Counted from the stretch's first letter, positions 45,540 through 55,472 are shown. The stretch: 64,000 nt of DNA from Beggiatoa alba B18LD (GCF_000245015.1 NZ_JH600070.1:372001-436000); one strand, 5' to 3'. Numbers and translations are program-made. The notes: generated by a model not told the origin, from the sequence alone.

Positions 45540-46223
45540 TTAAGTTGCTGGGGTTTCTACAGAATCTAAGGCAGGTGCTGATACTGTTTTACGCCGTGAT
45601 TCCCATACCCGTTTTGCAGCGATTAAAAAGCCCATGACAATAAATGCCCCTGGGGGGAGAATCATTAATAAATAGCCTTTATAATCAGGAATAATGGTCA
45701 TTTCTAAGAAGTGAAAACTTTGCCCTAATAAAGAGGAGGCTTGCGCAAATAAAGTGCCACTGCCAATGATTTCGCGAATTCCACCCATAATAGTGAGCAT
45801 GATAGTGAATCCTAAGCCCATGGCAAATCCGTCAACAATAGAGGCGGGAATACTATTGCGCGAGGCAAATGATTCAGCTCGTCCTAAAATAACGCAGTTC
45901 GTCACAATTAAGGGAATAAATAAACCGAGTACTTTGTATAAGTCATGTAAAAACGCATTGATGCACATGTCAATGATAGTCACTACTGCCGCAATCAAGA
46001 CGATAAAGACAGGAATCCGTACTTCAGGCGTGACGATGTCGCGGACTAATGCAATCACGAGGTTAGTTAGGACTAATACTAACAAGGTGGATAAGCCCAT
46101 GCCTAAGCCGTTAGTCGCCGTCGTCGTAACGGCTAGGGCTGGACATAATGCTAATTGTTGCGCTAACACAGGATTATTATCCCAAAGTCCATCACGCATA
46201 ATTTTGCCGTAATTTGTCGCCAT
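45540..46223 (-). CDS. rnfE: Rnf complex membrane subunit E
   Basis: This 227-residue inner-membrane protein has six hydrophobic segments and the conserved start [20 protein letters not shown], with [15 protein letters not shown] following. RnfE and RnfA are related and form the core that binds a membrane-buried cluster. It follows rnfG by 2 bp. The proline/threonine-rich C-terminus is ordinary for the family. Confidence 0.95.
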   Translation of the reverse strand: MATNYGKIMRDGLWDNNPVLAQQLALCPALAVTTTATNGLGMGLSTLLVLVLTNLVIALVRDIVTPEVRIPVFIVLIAAVVTIIDMCINAFLHDLYKVLGLFIPLIVTNCVILGRAESFASRNSIPASIVDGFAMGLGFTIMLTIMGGIREIIGSGTLFAQASSLLGQSFHFLEMTIIPDYKGYLLMILPPGAFIVMGFLIAAKRVWESRRKTVSAPALDSVETPAT

Positions 46224-46225
46224 GG

Positions 46226-46903
46226 CTATTTGCCTCCTGCTGTTGTTGCTGTCGGGGCACTGTCAGCAACGGGTTTATTCACTTCTGCCAAAATGTCGGA
46301 TTGTTTTTCCTTATAGAAATCTAGCCCTTCTTTAACTGCATTCACGACAGCACGCGGGGTAATCGTCGCCCCCGTGAATTGGTCAAAAATCCCGCCGTCT
46401 TTCTTAACTTTCCACCCCTTCTCATCAGGATCAGCTAAGGATTTGGCTGTAAAGCTCTCAATCCATGGGGCTTTACTGATTTCGATTTTGTCACCAAGTC
46501 CAGGGGTTTCTTTATGCGCTAGGGTACGTACACCTAAAATTTTGCCTGATTTATCAATCCCCATGATGAGATTAATCGCACCTGCATAACCATGTCCTGT
46601 CACTTCAAAAGCGACACCTGTTAATTCACCTGCTTTCTTTGCCACATAAATTTGACGTTTAGAACCATCCGCATTTGTCACTTCAATCGCTTCTTTTAAC
46701 ATGTCATTGTCATGTAACGCAGCGGGTAACACTTGTTCAATAGAAGCCTGTTTTTCAGCCGCTTTCGCTTTTTCAATGGCATCATGGGTTTCTACGTTAG
46801 CAATTACTAAGGCGGCACTGGCTAATAAACCAACGCTCCCTAATAAACCGCTGTGATAACCAATACGGTTACGATAACTGGGGTTTTTAATACCTTTCGT
46901 CAT
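46226..46903 (-). CDS. rnfG: Rnf complex flavoprotein subunit G
   Basis: This 225-residue protein has one N-terminal membrane anchor ([20 protein letters not shown]) and a periplasmic domain that binds FMN covalently through the threonine in [24 protein letters not shown] is also conserved. It carries electrons within the complex. Spacing is 11 bp to rnfD upstream and 2 bp to rnfE downstream. Confidence 0.95.
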   Translation of the reverse strand: MTKGIKNPSYRNRIGYHSGLLGSVGLLASAALVIANVETHDAIEKAKAAEKQASIEQVLPAALHDNDMLKEAIEVTNADGSKRQIYVAKKAGELTGVAFEVTGHGYAGAINLIMGIDKSGKILGVRTLAHKETPGLGDKIEISKAPWIESFTAKSLADPDEKGWKVKKDGGIFDQFTGATITPRAVVNAVKEGLDFYKEKQSDILAEVNKPVADSAPTATTAGGK

Positions 46904-46914
46904 GATATTTCTCT

Positions 46915-47991
46915 TTAAGAACGGGTGCTAACGTCGATAGGTTTACCACGATAAGTACGACCATAAATGCGAGGGCGTACATAATGGTCAATTAATGGGG
47001 TTAATGCATTCATCAGTAACACCGCAAAGCCAACCCCTTCAGGGAAACCGCCCCATGTCCGAATGGTATATTCCAAAACGCCAGCCCCAACCCCAAATAA
47101 AATTTGTCCTATTTTGCTAGAGGGCGAAGTCACATAGTCAGTTGCAATAAAGAATGCTGCTAACATCGCCCCGCCATTGAGAATATGATAAAGACCATCG
47201 GTATAACGGTCGGGATTAATCAGGTGAAAAACCGTTGCTAAAACTAATGAGGTTAATAACATAGAGACAGGAATATGCCATGTAATCACCCGTTTATAGA
47301 GCATATATAACCCCCCTAACAATATTAATAATGCAGAGGTTTCCCCTAAACTACCCCCTGTCCATCCTAAAAGGGAATACAAGGGGTTATAGTCTGTAAG
47401 CACTTGTGGCACGGTATGATTTAAAGTTAATTCTGTCTTGACATGTCCTAAAGGCGTTGCACCGCTGTATCCATCGATATTTGGAATACTCCCGCCAAAA
47501 GTAATGCCTAAACTGGTCAGTAAACTGGGGGCATTACTAGAAAACAGTGGCGTTGGATTAATCCATGTCGTCATCTCTAGGGGGAAAGCAATCAGGAGCA
47601 TGACCCGCGCTAACATCGCAGGATTAAAAATATTTTGTCCTAAACCGCCAAATAAATGCTTGCCAATGCCTAGCGCAAACACCACGCCAACGACTGCAAT
47701 CCACCAAGGGGCCCATGGTGGCAAGGTTAACGCAATTAACCAGCCCGATAACACCGCAGAACCATCATTTAAAAACGGTTTAATCGGTTTTCCCATCAAG
47801 TACAAACAGGCAGCTTCTGTCGCTAAGGCAGCCGCGATGCTAATTAATAATAAAAATAAAGCAGGCCAACCAAACAAAAAAATGCCAAAAGCTGTCGTTG
47901 GAACGAGGGCGTAAATAACCGTACGCATCACGGTTGCAACCGATGTCGGTGCATGAGTATGAGGGCCGCTAATCAGCGTGGCAGGATTCAT
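46915..47991 (-). CDS. rnfD: Rnf complex membrane subunit D
   Basis: This 358-residue protein has about nine hydrophobic segments and the covalent FMN site in DGYSGATPLGHVK. It probably couples electron flow to ion movement. The family text GGLGQNIFNPAMLARVMLLI is present. It follows rnfC by 30 bp. Confidence 0.96.
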   Translation of the reverse strand: MNPATLISGPHTHAPTSVATVMRTVIYALVPTTAFGIFLFGWPALFLLLISIAAALATEAACLYLMGKPIKPFLNDGSAVLSGWLIALTLPPWAPWWIAVVGVVFALGIGKHLFGGLGQNIFNPAMLARVMLLIAFPLEMTTWINPTPLFSSNAPSLLTSLGITFGGSIPNIDGYSGATPLGHVKTELTLNHTVPQVLTDYNPLYSLLGWTGGSLGETSALLILLGGLYMLYKRVITWHIPVSMLLTSLVLATVFHLINPDRYTDGLYHILNGGAMLAAFFIATDYVTSPSSKIGQILFGVGAGVLEYTIRTWGGFPEGVGFAVLLMNALTPLIDHYVRPRIYGRTYRGKPIDVSTRS

Positions 47992-48021
47992 GAAATTACT
48001 CCGAGTAAACCTTCAATAACC

Positions 48022-49512
48022 TTAATCTAATGACAATTCTGCATTGACTGCTTTAGCAGCTTGCGCAGCTTTACGAGCATCTGCTTCTGCTTTTCGCTTG
48101 GCGGCGGCATCTGCTTTTAATTGAGCTTCCCGCTCTAAGCGTTGGGTACGTTGTTCAACTAAACGACGATTTTCCTGTGTTTTATGCTTCGCTTGTTGAC
48201 GTGCCGCAATTTCCCCTTTGGCATAATTAAAATATTGCACGAGAGGAATATGTGAAGGGCAAACATAGGAACAACAGCCACAGCTGACACAGTCAACTAA
48301 ACCAAAATCGACCACTTTATCCAAATTGCCCGCTTTTGCATGGGCTGCCATCTGTAACGGCAATAACCCACAAGGACACGCACCGACACAGCTACCACAA
48401 CGAATACAGGGCATGACTGTTTGTGCTGAAACTTCTTGCGCGGTTAACGCTATTACGCCACTTGTCCCTTTAACAACGGGAACATTTAAAGAAGGCATCA
48501 TCTGCCCCATCATCGGTCCCCCCATCAAAGTACGTGCGGGAGGCTCAGACAATCCGCCACAAAAAGCAATAACATCAGACAATAACGTACCTATCGGCAC
48601 TTCCACATTTTGAGGCTCTTTCACAGCCCCACCACCGACTGTAATCACTCGAGAAATTAAAGGACGATGATGTCTAATAGCCTGATGTACCGCGTAAGCA
48701 GTGCCCATGTTATGCACCAAGACCCCAATATCAGCTCCTAAGCCACCCGCAGGCACTTCTAACCCTGTGACCGCTTTAATCATGTGCTTTTCAGACCCCA
48801 TGGGATATTGCGCAGGCACAACCACGACGCGCAGATTGCCCGCATGTTCACAGGCTTTTTGCAGGGCAGCAATCGCAACAGGCTTATTATCTTCAACCAC
48901 TAACAAAGCTTTTTCCGCTTTAATGGTATGTAAAATAATGCGTGCCCCATCAACAATGCCGTCCGCTCGCTCTTGCATTAAACGGTCATCACAGGTTAAA
49001 TACGGCTCACACTCGCCCCCATTTAACACTAACATATGGATTTTATTGCGACTGCCTAAACGCAATTTCACCGCAGAAGGAAAAGTTGCCCCGCCCATAC
49101 CAACAATACCCGCAGCCCCCACACGCAAGGCAATTTCAGCCCCATCAGTTCTTAACGGGTCTGCATCCATGCTGGGCAAATCTACCCACTTATCTTCGCC
49201 ATCAGATTCTAAAACGATAGTACGGACGGGCAAGCCAGAAGGATGGGGGGCAGGATGGTCACTAATATCGACAATCATGCCCGACGTTGGCGCGTGTACA
49301 GGGGCAGAAATAGCCCCTTGACTATTTGCGAGTAACTGACCTTTTAAAACCGTATCACCCACTTTAACTGCAGGTTCAGCAGGCGCGCCAATATGCTGTT
49401 GTAAAGGGACATACAGACGCTTAGGCATGGGCATAACCCGAATTGGCTTAGCACTGGTAATCTGCTTATGTTCTTCGGGATGAACACCACCATTAAACTT
49501 AAACAACTTCAT
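48022..49512 (-). CDS. rnfC: Rnf complex NADH-binding/iron-sulfur subunit C
   Basis: This 496-residue peripheral protein binds NAD(H) and FMN (GAAGIVGMGGATFPSAVKL; GGECEPYLTCDDRLM) and two [4Fe-4S] clusters (CIRCGSCVGACPCG; CVSCGCCSYVCP). The C-terminal 60 residues are a charged Ala/Lys/Gln-rich helix, a feature that varies among Rnf complexes. The ATG at 49512 gives the usual KLFKFNGGVHPEEHK start; GTG and ATG codons a few residues upstream are alternatives. It is the only NAD-binding subunit seen. Confidence 0.95.
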   Translation of the reverse strand: MKLFKFNGGVHPEEHKQITSAKPIRVMPMPKRLYVPLQQHIGAPAEPAVKVGDTVLKGQLLANSQGAISAPVHAPTSGMIVDISDHPAPHPSGLPVRTIVLESDGEDKWVDLPSMDADPLRTDGAEIALRVGAAGIVGMGGATFPSAVKLRLGSRNKIHMLVLNGGECEPYLTCDDRLMQERADGIVDGARIILHTIKAEKALLVVEDNKPVAIAALQKACEHAGNLRVVVVPAQYPMGSEKHMIKAVTGLEVPAGGLGADIGVLVHNMGTAYAVHQAIRHHRPLISRVITVGGGAVKEPQNVEVPIGTLLSDVIAFCGGLSEPPARTLMGGPMMGQMMPSLNVPVVKGTSGVIALTAQEVSAQTVMPCIRCGSCVGACPCGLLPLQMAAHAKAGNLDKVVDFGLVDCVSCGCCSYVCPSHIPLVQYFNYAKGEIAARQQAKHKTQENRRLVEQRTQRLEREAQLKADAAAKRKAEADARKAAQAAKAVNAELSLD

Positions 49513-49657
49513 CGCTTTTCTCATCACCACTGAGGATGTAACCCATCTGTTACCATCAACTCAGGAAAGGGAAAGACAGTGTAGGGACTGTCACAAAATT
49601 ACTTAACCAAGCCCCTACCCAAATTTTTATTACATCTAACCGTTCAACACGGGTGCA

Positions 49658-50200
49658 CTAAGCTGCAACAGGTAATTGCTCCGCAGGTTTATCCCAACGC
49701 CATGTTTTCAAAGTCACCTCAATAGGACGCATTTGTAAGCACTCTGTTGGACAATGATCAACACATGCAGAACATCCTGTACAAGCATCTTTAATAACGG
49801 CATGAATTTGTTTTGGCGCGCCAATAATCGCATCGGTTGGACAATGCTTAATACAACGCGCACAACCAATACAATTATTCTCATCAATTCCTGCTAACAT
49901 CGGCACACTATCTGCCACTGCGGATGCATCAAATGACACATTCAACTTAACCGCTAATTCTTCCGCTAAAGCACGACCACCAGGCGGGCAACAAGTTACA
50001 GGTGCTTGTCCTGTTGCTAATGCATCAGCCGCCCCAGCACACCCTGGGAATCCACATTGACCACAATTAGAATTAGGTAAAATGGCTAAAATTTCTTCAA
50101 CAATTGGATTTTTCTCAACTTTAAAAATTCTCGCGGCATAACCTAAACCGATACCTAAAACAAAACCTAAAATTGTGAGACAAAAAACAGCAGCAACCAT
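49658..50200 (-). CDS. rnfB: Rnf complex iron-sulfur subunit B
   Basis: This 180-residue protein has an N-terminal membrane anchor (VFCLTILGFVLGIGLGYAAR), a four-cysteine cluster site (NCGQCGFPGC...TCCPPGG) and a bacterial two-[4Fe-4S] ferredoxin domain (CIGCARCIKHCP and CTGCSACVDHCP). It is the likely docking site for the ferredoxin or flavodoxin that feeds nitrogenase. The ATG at 50200 follows a GGAG site and matches the family start. Confidence 0.95.
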   Translation of the reverse strand: MVAAVFCLTILGFVLGIGLGYAARIFKVEKNPIVEEILAILPNSNCGQCGFPGCAGAADALATGQAPVTCCPPGGRALAEELAVKLNVSFDASAVADSVPMLAGIDENNCIGCARCIKHCPTDAIIGAPKQIHAVIKDACTGCSACVDHCPTECLQMRPIEVTLKTWRWDKPAEQLPVAA

Positions 50201-50219
50201 TGCATGTACTCCTTCACTG

Positions 50220-50801
50220 TTACTTAAATGACAAACCACCAAACCCCATAAACGCCATTGCCAACAAGCCCGCCGTTACGTAGGCAATGGGCGCACCTAC
50301 AAATGCAGCAGGCACATTTGCAATCGCAATCCGTTCCCGAATGCCTGCAAAAATCACCATGACTAACGTAAAACCCACCGCAGAGCCAAAGCCATAAACA
50401 ATGCTAGGTAAGAAACCGATTTTTTCTTGAATCACTAAAAGCGCAACCCCTAACACCGCACAGTTAGTCGTGATTAACGGTAAGTAAATCCCTAATACTT
50501 GATATAACGTCGGGCTGGTTTTATGAATGACCATTTCAGTAAATTGCACAACCGCCGCAATCACTAAAATAAAGAAAATAATTCGTAAAAAACTAATATT
50601 GAGGGGAATTAAGATGAAATGCTCCATTAACCAACTGGCAATGGTTGCAAGCGTTAACACGAAAGTTGTTGCTATTCCCATACTAATGGCAGTATCAATT
50701 TTGTTAGATACCCCCATAAATGGACATAACCCCAAAAATTTACTCAATAAGACATTATTGATTAAAACAGTACCAATCAAAATTAATAAATACTCGCTCA
50801 T
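50220..50801 (-). CDS. rnfA: Rnf complex membrane subunit A
   Basis: This 193-residue inner-membrane protein has six hydrophobic segments and the strict family start [20 protein letters not shown], then FLGLCPFMG, whose cysteine binds the membrane cluster. The ATG at 50801 is chosen to match that start; in-frame codons upstream add non-conserved residues. It is the first gene of rnfABCDGEH and lies downstream of a sigma-54-type promoter and a NifA-type site. Confidence 0.96.
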   Translation of the reverse strand: MSEYLLILIGTVLINNVLLSKFLGLCPFMGVSNKIDTAISMGIATTFVLTLATIASWLMEHFILIPLNISFLRIIFFILVIAAVVQFTEMVIHKTSPTLYQVLGIYLPLITTNCAVLGVALLVIQEKIGFLPSIVYGFGSAVGFTLVMVIFAGIRERIAIANVPAAFVGAPIAYVTAGLLAMAFMGFGGLSFK

Positions 50802-50844
50802 GACACTCATTACCCTCGTGGAAAGACCCATTTTTCCTACACAT

Positions 50845-50860
50845 GGCATAAAGTGTGCCA
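50845..50860 (-). promoter_or_regulatory. Sigma-54 promoter of the rnf operon
   Basis: Read leftward: TGGCACACTTTATGCC. The invariant GG and GC are 10 bp apart, as required, and TGGCAC matches the -24 element fully. Transcription would begin near 50834, about 33 bases before the rnfA start. Confidence 0.75.
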
Positions 50861-50967
50861 CTCGCTTTTAATGCTAAATTAAGCAACTAAAATCAAAATA
50901 ATAACCTCGTATAGTGCAGTGCAAAAATGTCGTATTTGTCGGTTCGAAAGACGCGCTTAAACCCTTT

Positions 50968-50983
50968 TGTAATAAATGTTACA
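50968..50983 (-). promoter_or_regulatory. NifA upstream activator sequence
   Basis: Read leftward: TGTAACATTTATTACA, a perfect match to TGT-N4-T-N5-ACA. It lies about 110 bp upstream of the -24 element, within the usual range for NifA acting by DNA looping. Confidence 0.75.
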
Positions 50984-51178
50984 AAATGAGGAAATTGAAT
51001 AAAAGCGATAATTTAAACTATGTTAAAGAAAAAAAATGTTATTTATTGCAGACTCTGCAAGTTTTGAGTTTATTGAAATAACAATATTTACTGTCTTTCA
51101 CAAAAAGTAACTACTTAATCTAAAAACTAAAATTGTAGTTATCTGTAAAAATATTGCTAAACGGATGGAGATTTACAA

Positions 51179-51571
51179 ATGACTGTACAAAAAACAAAAA
51201 TCAATATTGCAATCATCGGTGCAGGAGAGACAGGGACACCACTACTAAAACAACTCTCTGCAAGTAGTTTTATCCAAATTGTCGCCGTTGCGGATGTGAA
51301 TCAAGACACCGTCGGGATGCGCCTTGCTCGTGAGCAAGGAATTCACACCACACAAGATTTTATGGAAATCGCCAATATGGGCGAAACGGTAGATATCATT
51401 ATTGAAGTCACGGGGAAAACAGAAGTCCGTGAACAGTTACGTCAAGCGTTGTATAAAACAGGCAATAATCACACAGTCATCATGCATGAAATTATTGCCA
51501 TTCTGCTGATGTCCTTATCACAAGGCGAGCTAGTACAAATTAAACATGAAGAAGGTTTAGCCTACGCTTAA
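51179..51571 (+). CDS. Small NAD(P)-binding Rossmann protein, homoserine-dehydrogenase-like
   Basis: This 130-residue protein is a single nucleotide-binding domain: INIAIIGAGETGTPLLKQL gives the GxGxxG loop, VAVADVN the acidic strand end, and VDIIIEVTGKTEVREQL the later part, as in homoserine dehydrogenase N-terminal domains. No catalytic domain follows. A GGAG site precedes the ATG. It is divergent from rnfA and shares the region holding the NifA site, but no sigma-54 promoter faces it. The function is unknown. Confidence 0.8.
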   Translation: MTVQKTKINIAIIGAGETGTPLLKQLSASSFIQIVAVADVNQDTVGMRLAREQGIHTTQDFMEIANMGETVDIIIEVTGKTEVREQLRQALYKTGNNHTVIMHEIIAILLMSLSQGELVQIKHEEGLAYA

Positions 51572-51588
51572 AAACCTGCTCTGCGCAT

Positions 51589-51620
51589 CAATGACGCACG
51601 ATAACCTATGTGCGTCATTG
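51589..51620. terminator. Hairpin after the Rossmann-protein gene
   Basis: CAATGACGCAC and GTGCGTCATTG form a perfect 11-bp stem with a 10-base loop, 17 bp after the stop codon. No T run follows, so it may be a stability hairpin or a weak terminator. Confidence 0.5.
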
Positions 51621-51794
51621 TGATAGAAATAACACTTGCCATTGATAATTAGCGACCTCTACAATACTTCAATAAAACACGTCATCTTGAATGACAAGCC
51701 CTTTTTCCCCGCTTGCCTGCTTCGTCTTTTCTTTAATCCGACATAATCACCTGACATGATCATGGTCTCTATCCCTTACTGAGTGAAGCATCTC

Positions 51795-52274
51795 ATGAAT
51801 ATTAAGGCAATTTACCCTGGCACATTTGACCCCATTACATTAGGACATTCAGATATTGCCAGACGAGCGGCAAAACTCTTCAATAAGGTTATTATTGCTG
51901 TTGCTGCAAACCCTGCAAAAACTCCCTTATTTCCTTTAGAAGAACGGGTCGAATTAACGAAAACAGCTTTAGCCGATGTTTCAAATATTGAAGTCTGTGG
52001 CTTTGATAATTTACTGGCAAACTTCGCAACCCGAGCGCAAGCACAAGTCATTGTCAGAGGTTTACGTGCAGTCTCTGATTTTGAATACGAATTTCAGCTA
52101 GCAGGGATGAATCGCACGTTAATGCCTGAAATAGAAACGATTTTTTTAACCCCTGCGACGCAATATACCTATATTTCCTCAAGCCTTATCAAAGAAATTG
52201 CCCGTTTAGGGGGACCAATACACGAATTTGTTCACCCAAAAGTATTAGATGCCATTTCTAAGAAAATGCGCTAA
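51795..52274 (+). CDS. coaD: Phosphopantetheine adenylyltransferase
   Basis: CoaD joins 4-phosphopantetheine and ATP to form dephospho-CoA, the fourth step of coenzyme A synthesis. The 159-residue protein has the YPGTFDPITLGHSDIARRAA start with the (H/T)xGH motif, VRGLRAVSDFEYEFQLAGMN and the ISSSLIKEIARLGG block. The ATG at 51795 fits the family; a GTG 12 bp upstream is in frame. A ferredoxin gene follows by 40 bp, a common pairing. Confidence 0.96.
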   Translation: MNIKAIYPGTFDPITLGHSDIARRAAKLFNKVIIAVAANPAKTPLFPLEERVELTKTALADVSNIEVCGFDNLLANFATRAQAQVIVRGLRAVSDFEYEFQLAGMNRTLMPEIETIFLTPATQYTYISSSLIKEIARLGGPIHEFVHPKVLDAISKKMR

Positions 52275-52299
52275 TATTTGCAATACCCTAGCTTTTTAG

Positions 52300-52569
<270 letters not shown>

Positions 52570-52581
52570 TTAACTTTTTAT

Positions 52582-53065
52582 TTAATCTGAGTTCGGCGAG
52601 ATTTTATAAATAACACATAGACCTGCTAGGTTTTCAAAACCTAGCAGGTCTATTGTCGTCTAAATCTGAATCAGAATTCACAGAATTAGCAAAATTAAAA
52701 AACGTGATTCACCTGACTTTTGGGTTTGAGGATTTTAAATCCTGCTAATCCTGTTAATCCTGATTCAGACAATGTTTTAATCTTGTCTGGTGAATTCCGA
52801 TGAAAAACAAGAGAGTAATCTCTGCCAGTCCTTCAACCCTTTTCGCGTGTTCCGACAGACCTGCTAGGTTTTCAAAACCTAGCAGGTCTCTGTTTTGTTT
52901 TATAAAACTCGCAGAACTCAAATTAAACCAAGAAATTAATGCGAATCACGCTTTTTAATTCTGCTAATTCTGAAAATTCTGATTCAGACAAAAAAAGACC
53001 TGCTAGGTTTTGAAAACCTAGCAGGTCTCTGTTTTATTTTATAAATCTCGCAGAACTCAGGTTAA
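52582..53065. repeat. Family 1 palindromic repeats, compound copy I
   Basis: This 484-bp block is built from two or more family 1 units, one inserted into or joined with another. It holds three CCTGCTAGG hairpins (about 52621-52651, 52857-52889, 52998-53030), two sets of AATTCTG/AATCCTG arms, an internal terminal repeat (AACTCGCAGAACTCAAATTAA at about 52907-52926) and TTAA at both outer edges. Confidence 0.85.
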
Positions 53066-53130
53066 ATTTAGGACTGGCAGTCCTCACAGGACTGCCAGTC
53101 CTTCGCATCGTTTTATAGTGCGTTTACTAT
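53064..53130. repeat. Family 2 short inverted-repeat element (truncated)
   Basis: Only the right end, CGTTTACTAT, and the double dyad GGACTGGCAGTCC...GGACTGCCAGTCC remain. The left end is replaced by the TTAA edge of family 1 copy I, which suggests that copy I landed in this element. Confidence 0.75.
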
Positions 53131-53138
53131 ATCAATGT

Positions 53139-53178
53139 AAAAGCCCCCAACAATTGTAAAATTGTTGGGGGCTTTTTT
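53139..53178. terminator. Strong bidirectional terminator after degP
   Basis: AAAAGCCCCCAACAAT and ATTGTTGGGGGCTTTTTT form a perfect stem of 16 bp with a 6-base loop and T runs on both strands. It ends the leftward degP transcript (stop at 53198). Confidence 0.9.
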
Positions 53179-53197
53179 GTGACGAGCAGAAATTAAG

Positions 53198-54652
53198 TTA
53201 TTTCTTCTCTTCTTTTTTCTCCTCTTTCGGCATTTTTAGTGCGAGGAATAGCTGTGATGAGCCACGTTTTACTAAGATTGGAACAGCTTGCCCTGATTTT
53301 AAATTGCTAATTAATTCTTCAACTTGTGCGACATCTTTAACGGATGTATTAGCAATCATAAGAATGATGTCATCAACTCTGACACCTGCTTCTTGGGCGA
53401 TACCTTCGGCAGATTTAACAATCACTCCGCCTTCAGCAATTTCTAGTTCTTTTCGTTGATTTTCTTCCAAATTGCCGAGCGTTAGTCCTAACTTATTACG
53501 GATGACTTTGGATTGACCTGTCATTGTTTTTTGCAAGTCGTCTTCTGCGGGTAATTCGGCAATTGTCACTTGTAAGTTTTGTTCTTTACCTGCACGAATG
53601 ATTTTAGTCGCAATAACGCTGTTAATGGGGGTAACTCCGACAATAGGCGGTAAATCTGAGGAGTGGTCTATTTTTTTACCATTGAATTCAATGATGATAT
53701 CGCCTGCTTGAAAACCTGCGGCTTCAGCGGGGCTGTTTGGTAGAACTTTTGCTACTAACGCGCCTTGTGGTCTGGTCATGCCAAAAGATTCGGCGAGTTC
53801 TCTTGTTACGTCTTGGATGAGTACGCCTAACCAGCCACGGCTTACTTTTCCTTTTTCTCGCAGTTGGTCAACAATGTTTTTCATGACATCGACGGGGATT
53901 GCGAAGGATAAGCCCATAAATCCACCCGTGCGACTGTAGATTTGTGAGTTAACGCCAACAACTTCGCCGTCTAAGTTGAAGAGTGGGCCACCTGAGTTAC
54001 CAGGGTTGATTGCAACGTCTGTTTGGATGAAAGGGACGTAGCTGTCTGTTGGTAAACTGCGACCTTTTGCGCTGACAATCCCTGCTGTTGCGGAGTATTC
54101 AAATCCAAAGGGAGAACCAATTGCTAGCACCCATTCGCCTACTTTTAGATCGTTAGCATTGCCTAGTTTTACGAAAGGTAGTTCGGTTGCTGACAGTTTT
54201 AACAGGGCTAAATCGGTGCGGGCATCTGCGCCGATGAGTTCAGCCGTGAATTCTCGGCGGTCTGTTAGTCGAACAATAATTTCGTCAGCATTTTCAATAA
54301 CGTGATTATTGGTGACAACGTAGCCATCTGCGGAGATGATAAAGCCAGAACCTAGCGATGTTGAGGGGAGTTCGTTTAAGTAGGGGGCGTTCTCTTCATC
54401 TTCGAAAAAGCGGCGAAAGAATTCGTTAAAGGGGCTATCTTCGGGTAAATTTGGGATAGTTTGGGGTAATTTTTTTTCTGTTGGCGGTGGGGTCGTTTCT
54501 TTCTTTGTCGTTGTACTGATATTAACGACCGCAGGACCGTATTTTTCTACTAATTCGGTAAATTCTGGCAAACTCCGTGATTGTACGCCTAGACTTAATA
54601 AACTCATGCTTAATCCAATAAGGAATGAAGCATATACAAAAATTTTCCGCAT
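53198..54652 (-). CDS. degP: DegP/MucD-type periplasmic serine protease
   Basis: This 484-residue Do-family protease degrades or refolds damaged envelope proteins. A signal peptide (RKIFVYASFLIGLSMSLLSL) is followed by the trypsin-like domain with the triad His in VTNNHVIENA, Asp in ARTDLALLKL and Ser in NPGNSGGPLF, and then two PDZ domains. The Lys/Glu-rich C-terminus is short. The ATG at 54652 has a GGGAG site and gives a proper signal peptide; upstream starts overlap rseC. Order rseC then this gene matches mucC-mucD. Confidence 0.96.
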   Translation of the reverse strand: MRKIFVYASFLIGLSMSLLSLGVQSRSLPEFTELVEKYGPAVVNISTTTKKETTPPPTEKKLPQTIPNLPEDSPFNEFFRRFFEDEENAPYLNELPSTSLGSGFIISADGYVVTNNHVIENADEIIVRLTDRREFTAELIGADARTDLALLKLSATELPFVKLGNANDLKVGEWVLAIGSPFGFEYSATAGIVSAKGRSLPTDSYVPFIQTDVAINPGNSGGPLFNLDGEVVGVNSQIYSRTGGFMGLSFAIPVDVMKNIVDQLREKGKVSRGWLGVLIQDVTRELAESFGMTRPQGALVAKVLPNSPAEAAGFQAGDIIIEFNGKKIDHSSDLPPIVGVTPINSVIATKIIRAGKEQNLQVTIAELPAEDDLQKTMTGQSKVIRNKLGLTLGNLEENQRKELEIAEGGVIVKSAEGIAQEAGVRVDDIILMIANTSVKDVAQVEELISNLKSGQAVPILVKRGSSQLFLALKMPKEEKKEEKK

Positions 54653-54695
54653 ATTCGCTCCCAACAACACATGTTTATAATAAAGTGGCAAGCTT

Positions 54696-55202
54696 TTATC
54701 TGCTTGTTTCATGAAGAGAAGGACTGACATTATTAATGGTTGGATAGTATAAGGTTGGATTGGCTATTTTAATTAATACAGGTTGGTAACGTGTATCTTC
54801 TTCTAAACGGGAGGAGAGGTAGTGAGCCAGTCCTAATCCGCCTGCAAGTCCAAATAAACCCGCTAGTGCTGTCCAGCCTTCTCCACTGGGTAATCCTGAT
54901 GATATCGCAAGACTATCGTAACTTGCAGCAACTAAAAATAAAAAAATCAGCGGTAAGATATAGAGAAGAAGTGAGCCACGCAATAGGGCGCGTTCTTCTA
55001 ACCCAATAATGACTTTATCGCCTAATTTGGCGGATAGGTTATTTATCACTCTGACTTCATTGATTTTTTGCCCGAATAAGCTGGCGAGGCTGCTTGTTCC
55101 ACAACCATCAACGCTACATTGGGCGCAGCCACTGCGTCGTTGTGTCCGTACCCAAACAAATTTTTCTGTTGCTTCAACAATAACGCCTTCTTCTTCTAAC
55201 AT
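54696..55202 (-). CDS. rseC: RseC/MucC-family envelope stress protein
   Basis: This 168-residue protein has the N-terminal four-cysteine part (CAQCSVDGCGTSS), two hydrophobic segments and a short C-terminal tail. RseC/MucC modulates the sigma-E response or SoxR reduction. An AAGGTGG site precedes the ATG at 55202. In relatives it follows rpoE-rseA-rseB; those genes are absent here, and the 270 bp upstream are non-coding, so this pair has its own promoter. Confidence 0.9.
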   Translation of the reverse strand: MLEEEGVIVEATEKFVWVRTQRRSGCAQCSVDGCGTSSLASLFGQKINEVRVINNLSAKLGDKVIIGLEERALLRGSLLLYILPLIFLFLVAASYDSLAISSGLPSGEGWTALAGLFGLAGGLGLAHYLSSRLEEDTRYQPVLIKIANPTLYYPTINNVSPSLHETSR

Positions 55203-55472
55203 GGTGACCACCTTAATATGACATAACTGCTTAATGTGAGTCTTTGCATTATGCGTACAATTTAAAAAGTTCTAAAGAGGGCTTTAAAAATTATTCGTGG
55301 ACAATTAGTTAGTTCATCACTTTGCCTAAATTGTTGTGGCTTTTGATAACCGCAATAATGCATTTGTTGCTAACCCGTATTTAGTTAATAGTAGCATTAA
55401 CTGTACCGATTACGCAGAGGTCAGCAAAGGGCATTGAGATATTTTTGTGTATTTATTTTTAAAATAAGTGAG

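Noticed and set aside
48326-49321. Long rightward frames opposite rnfC
   Set aside because: They are mirror frames of the strongly conserved rnfC gene with no family features.
50984-51178. Sigma-54 promoter facing the Rossmann-protein gene
   Set aside because: No GG-N10-GC arrangement was found on the rightward strand here, so NifA control of that gene is not supported.
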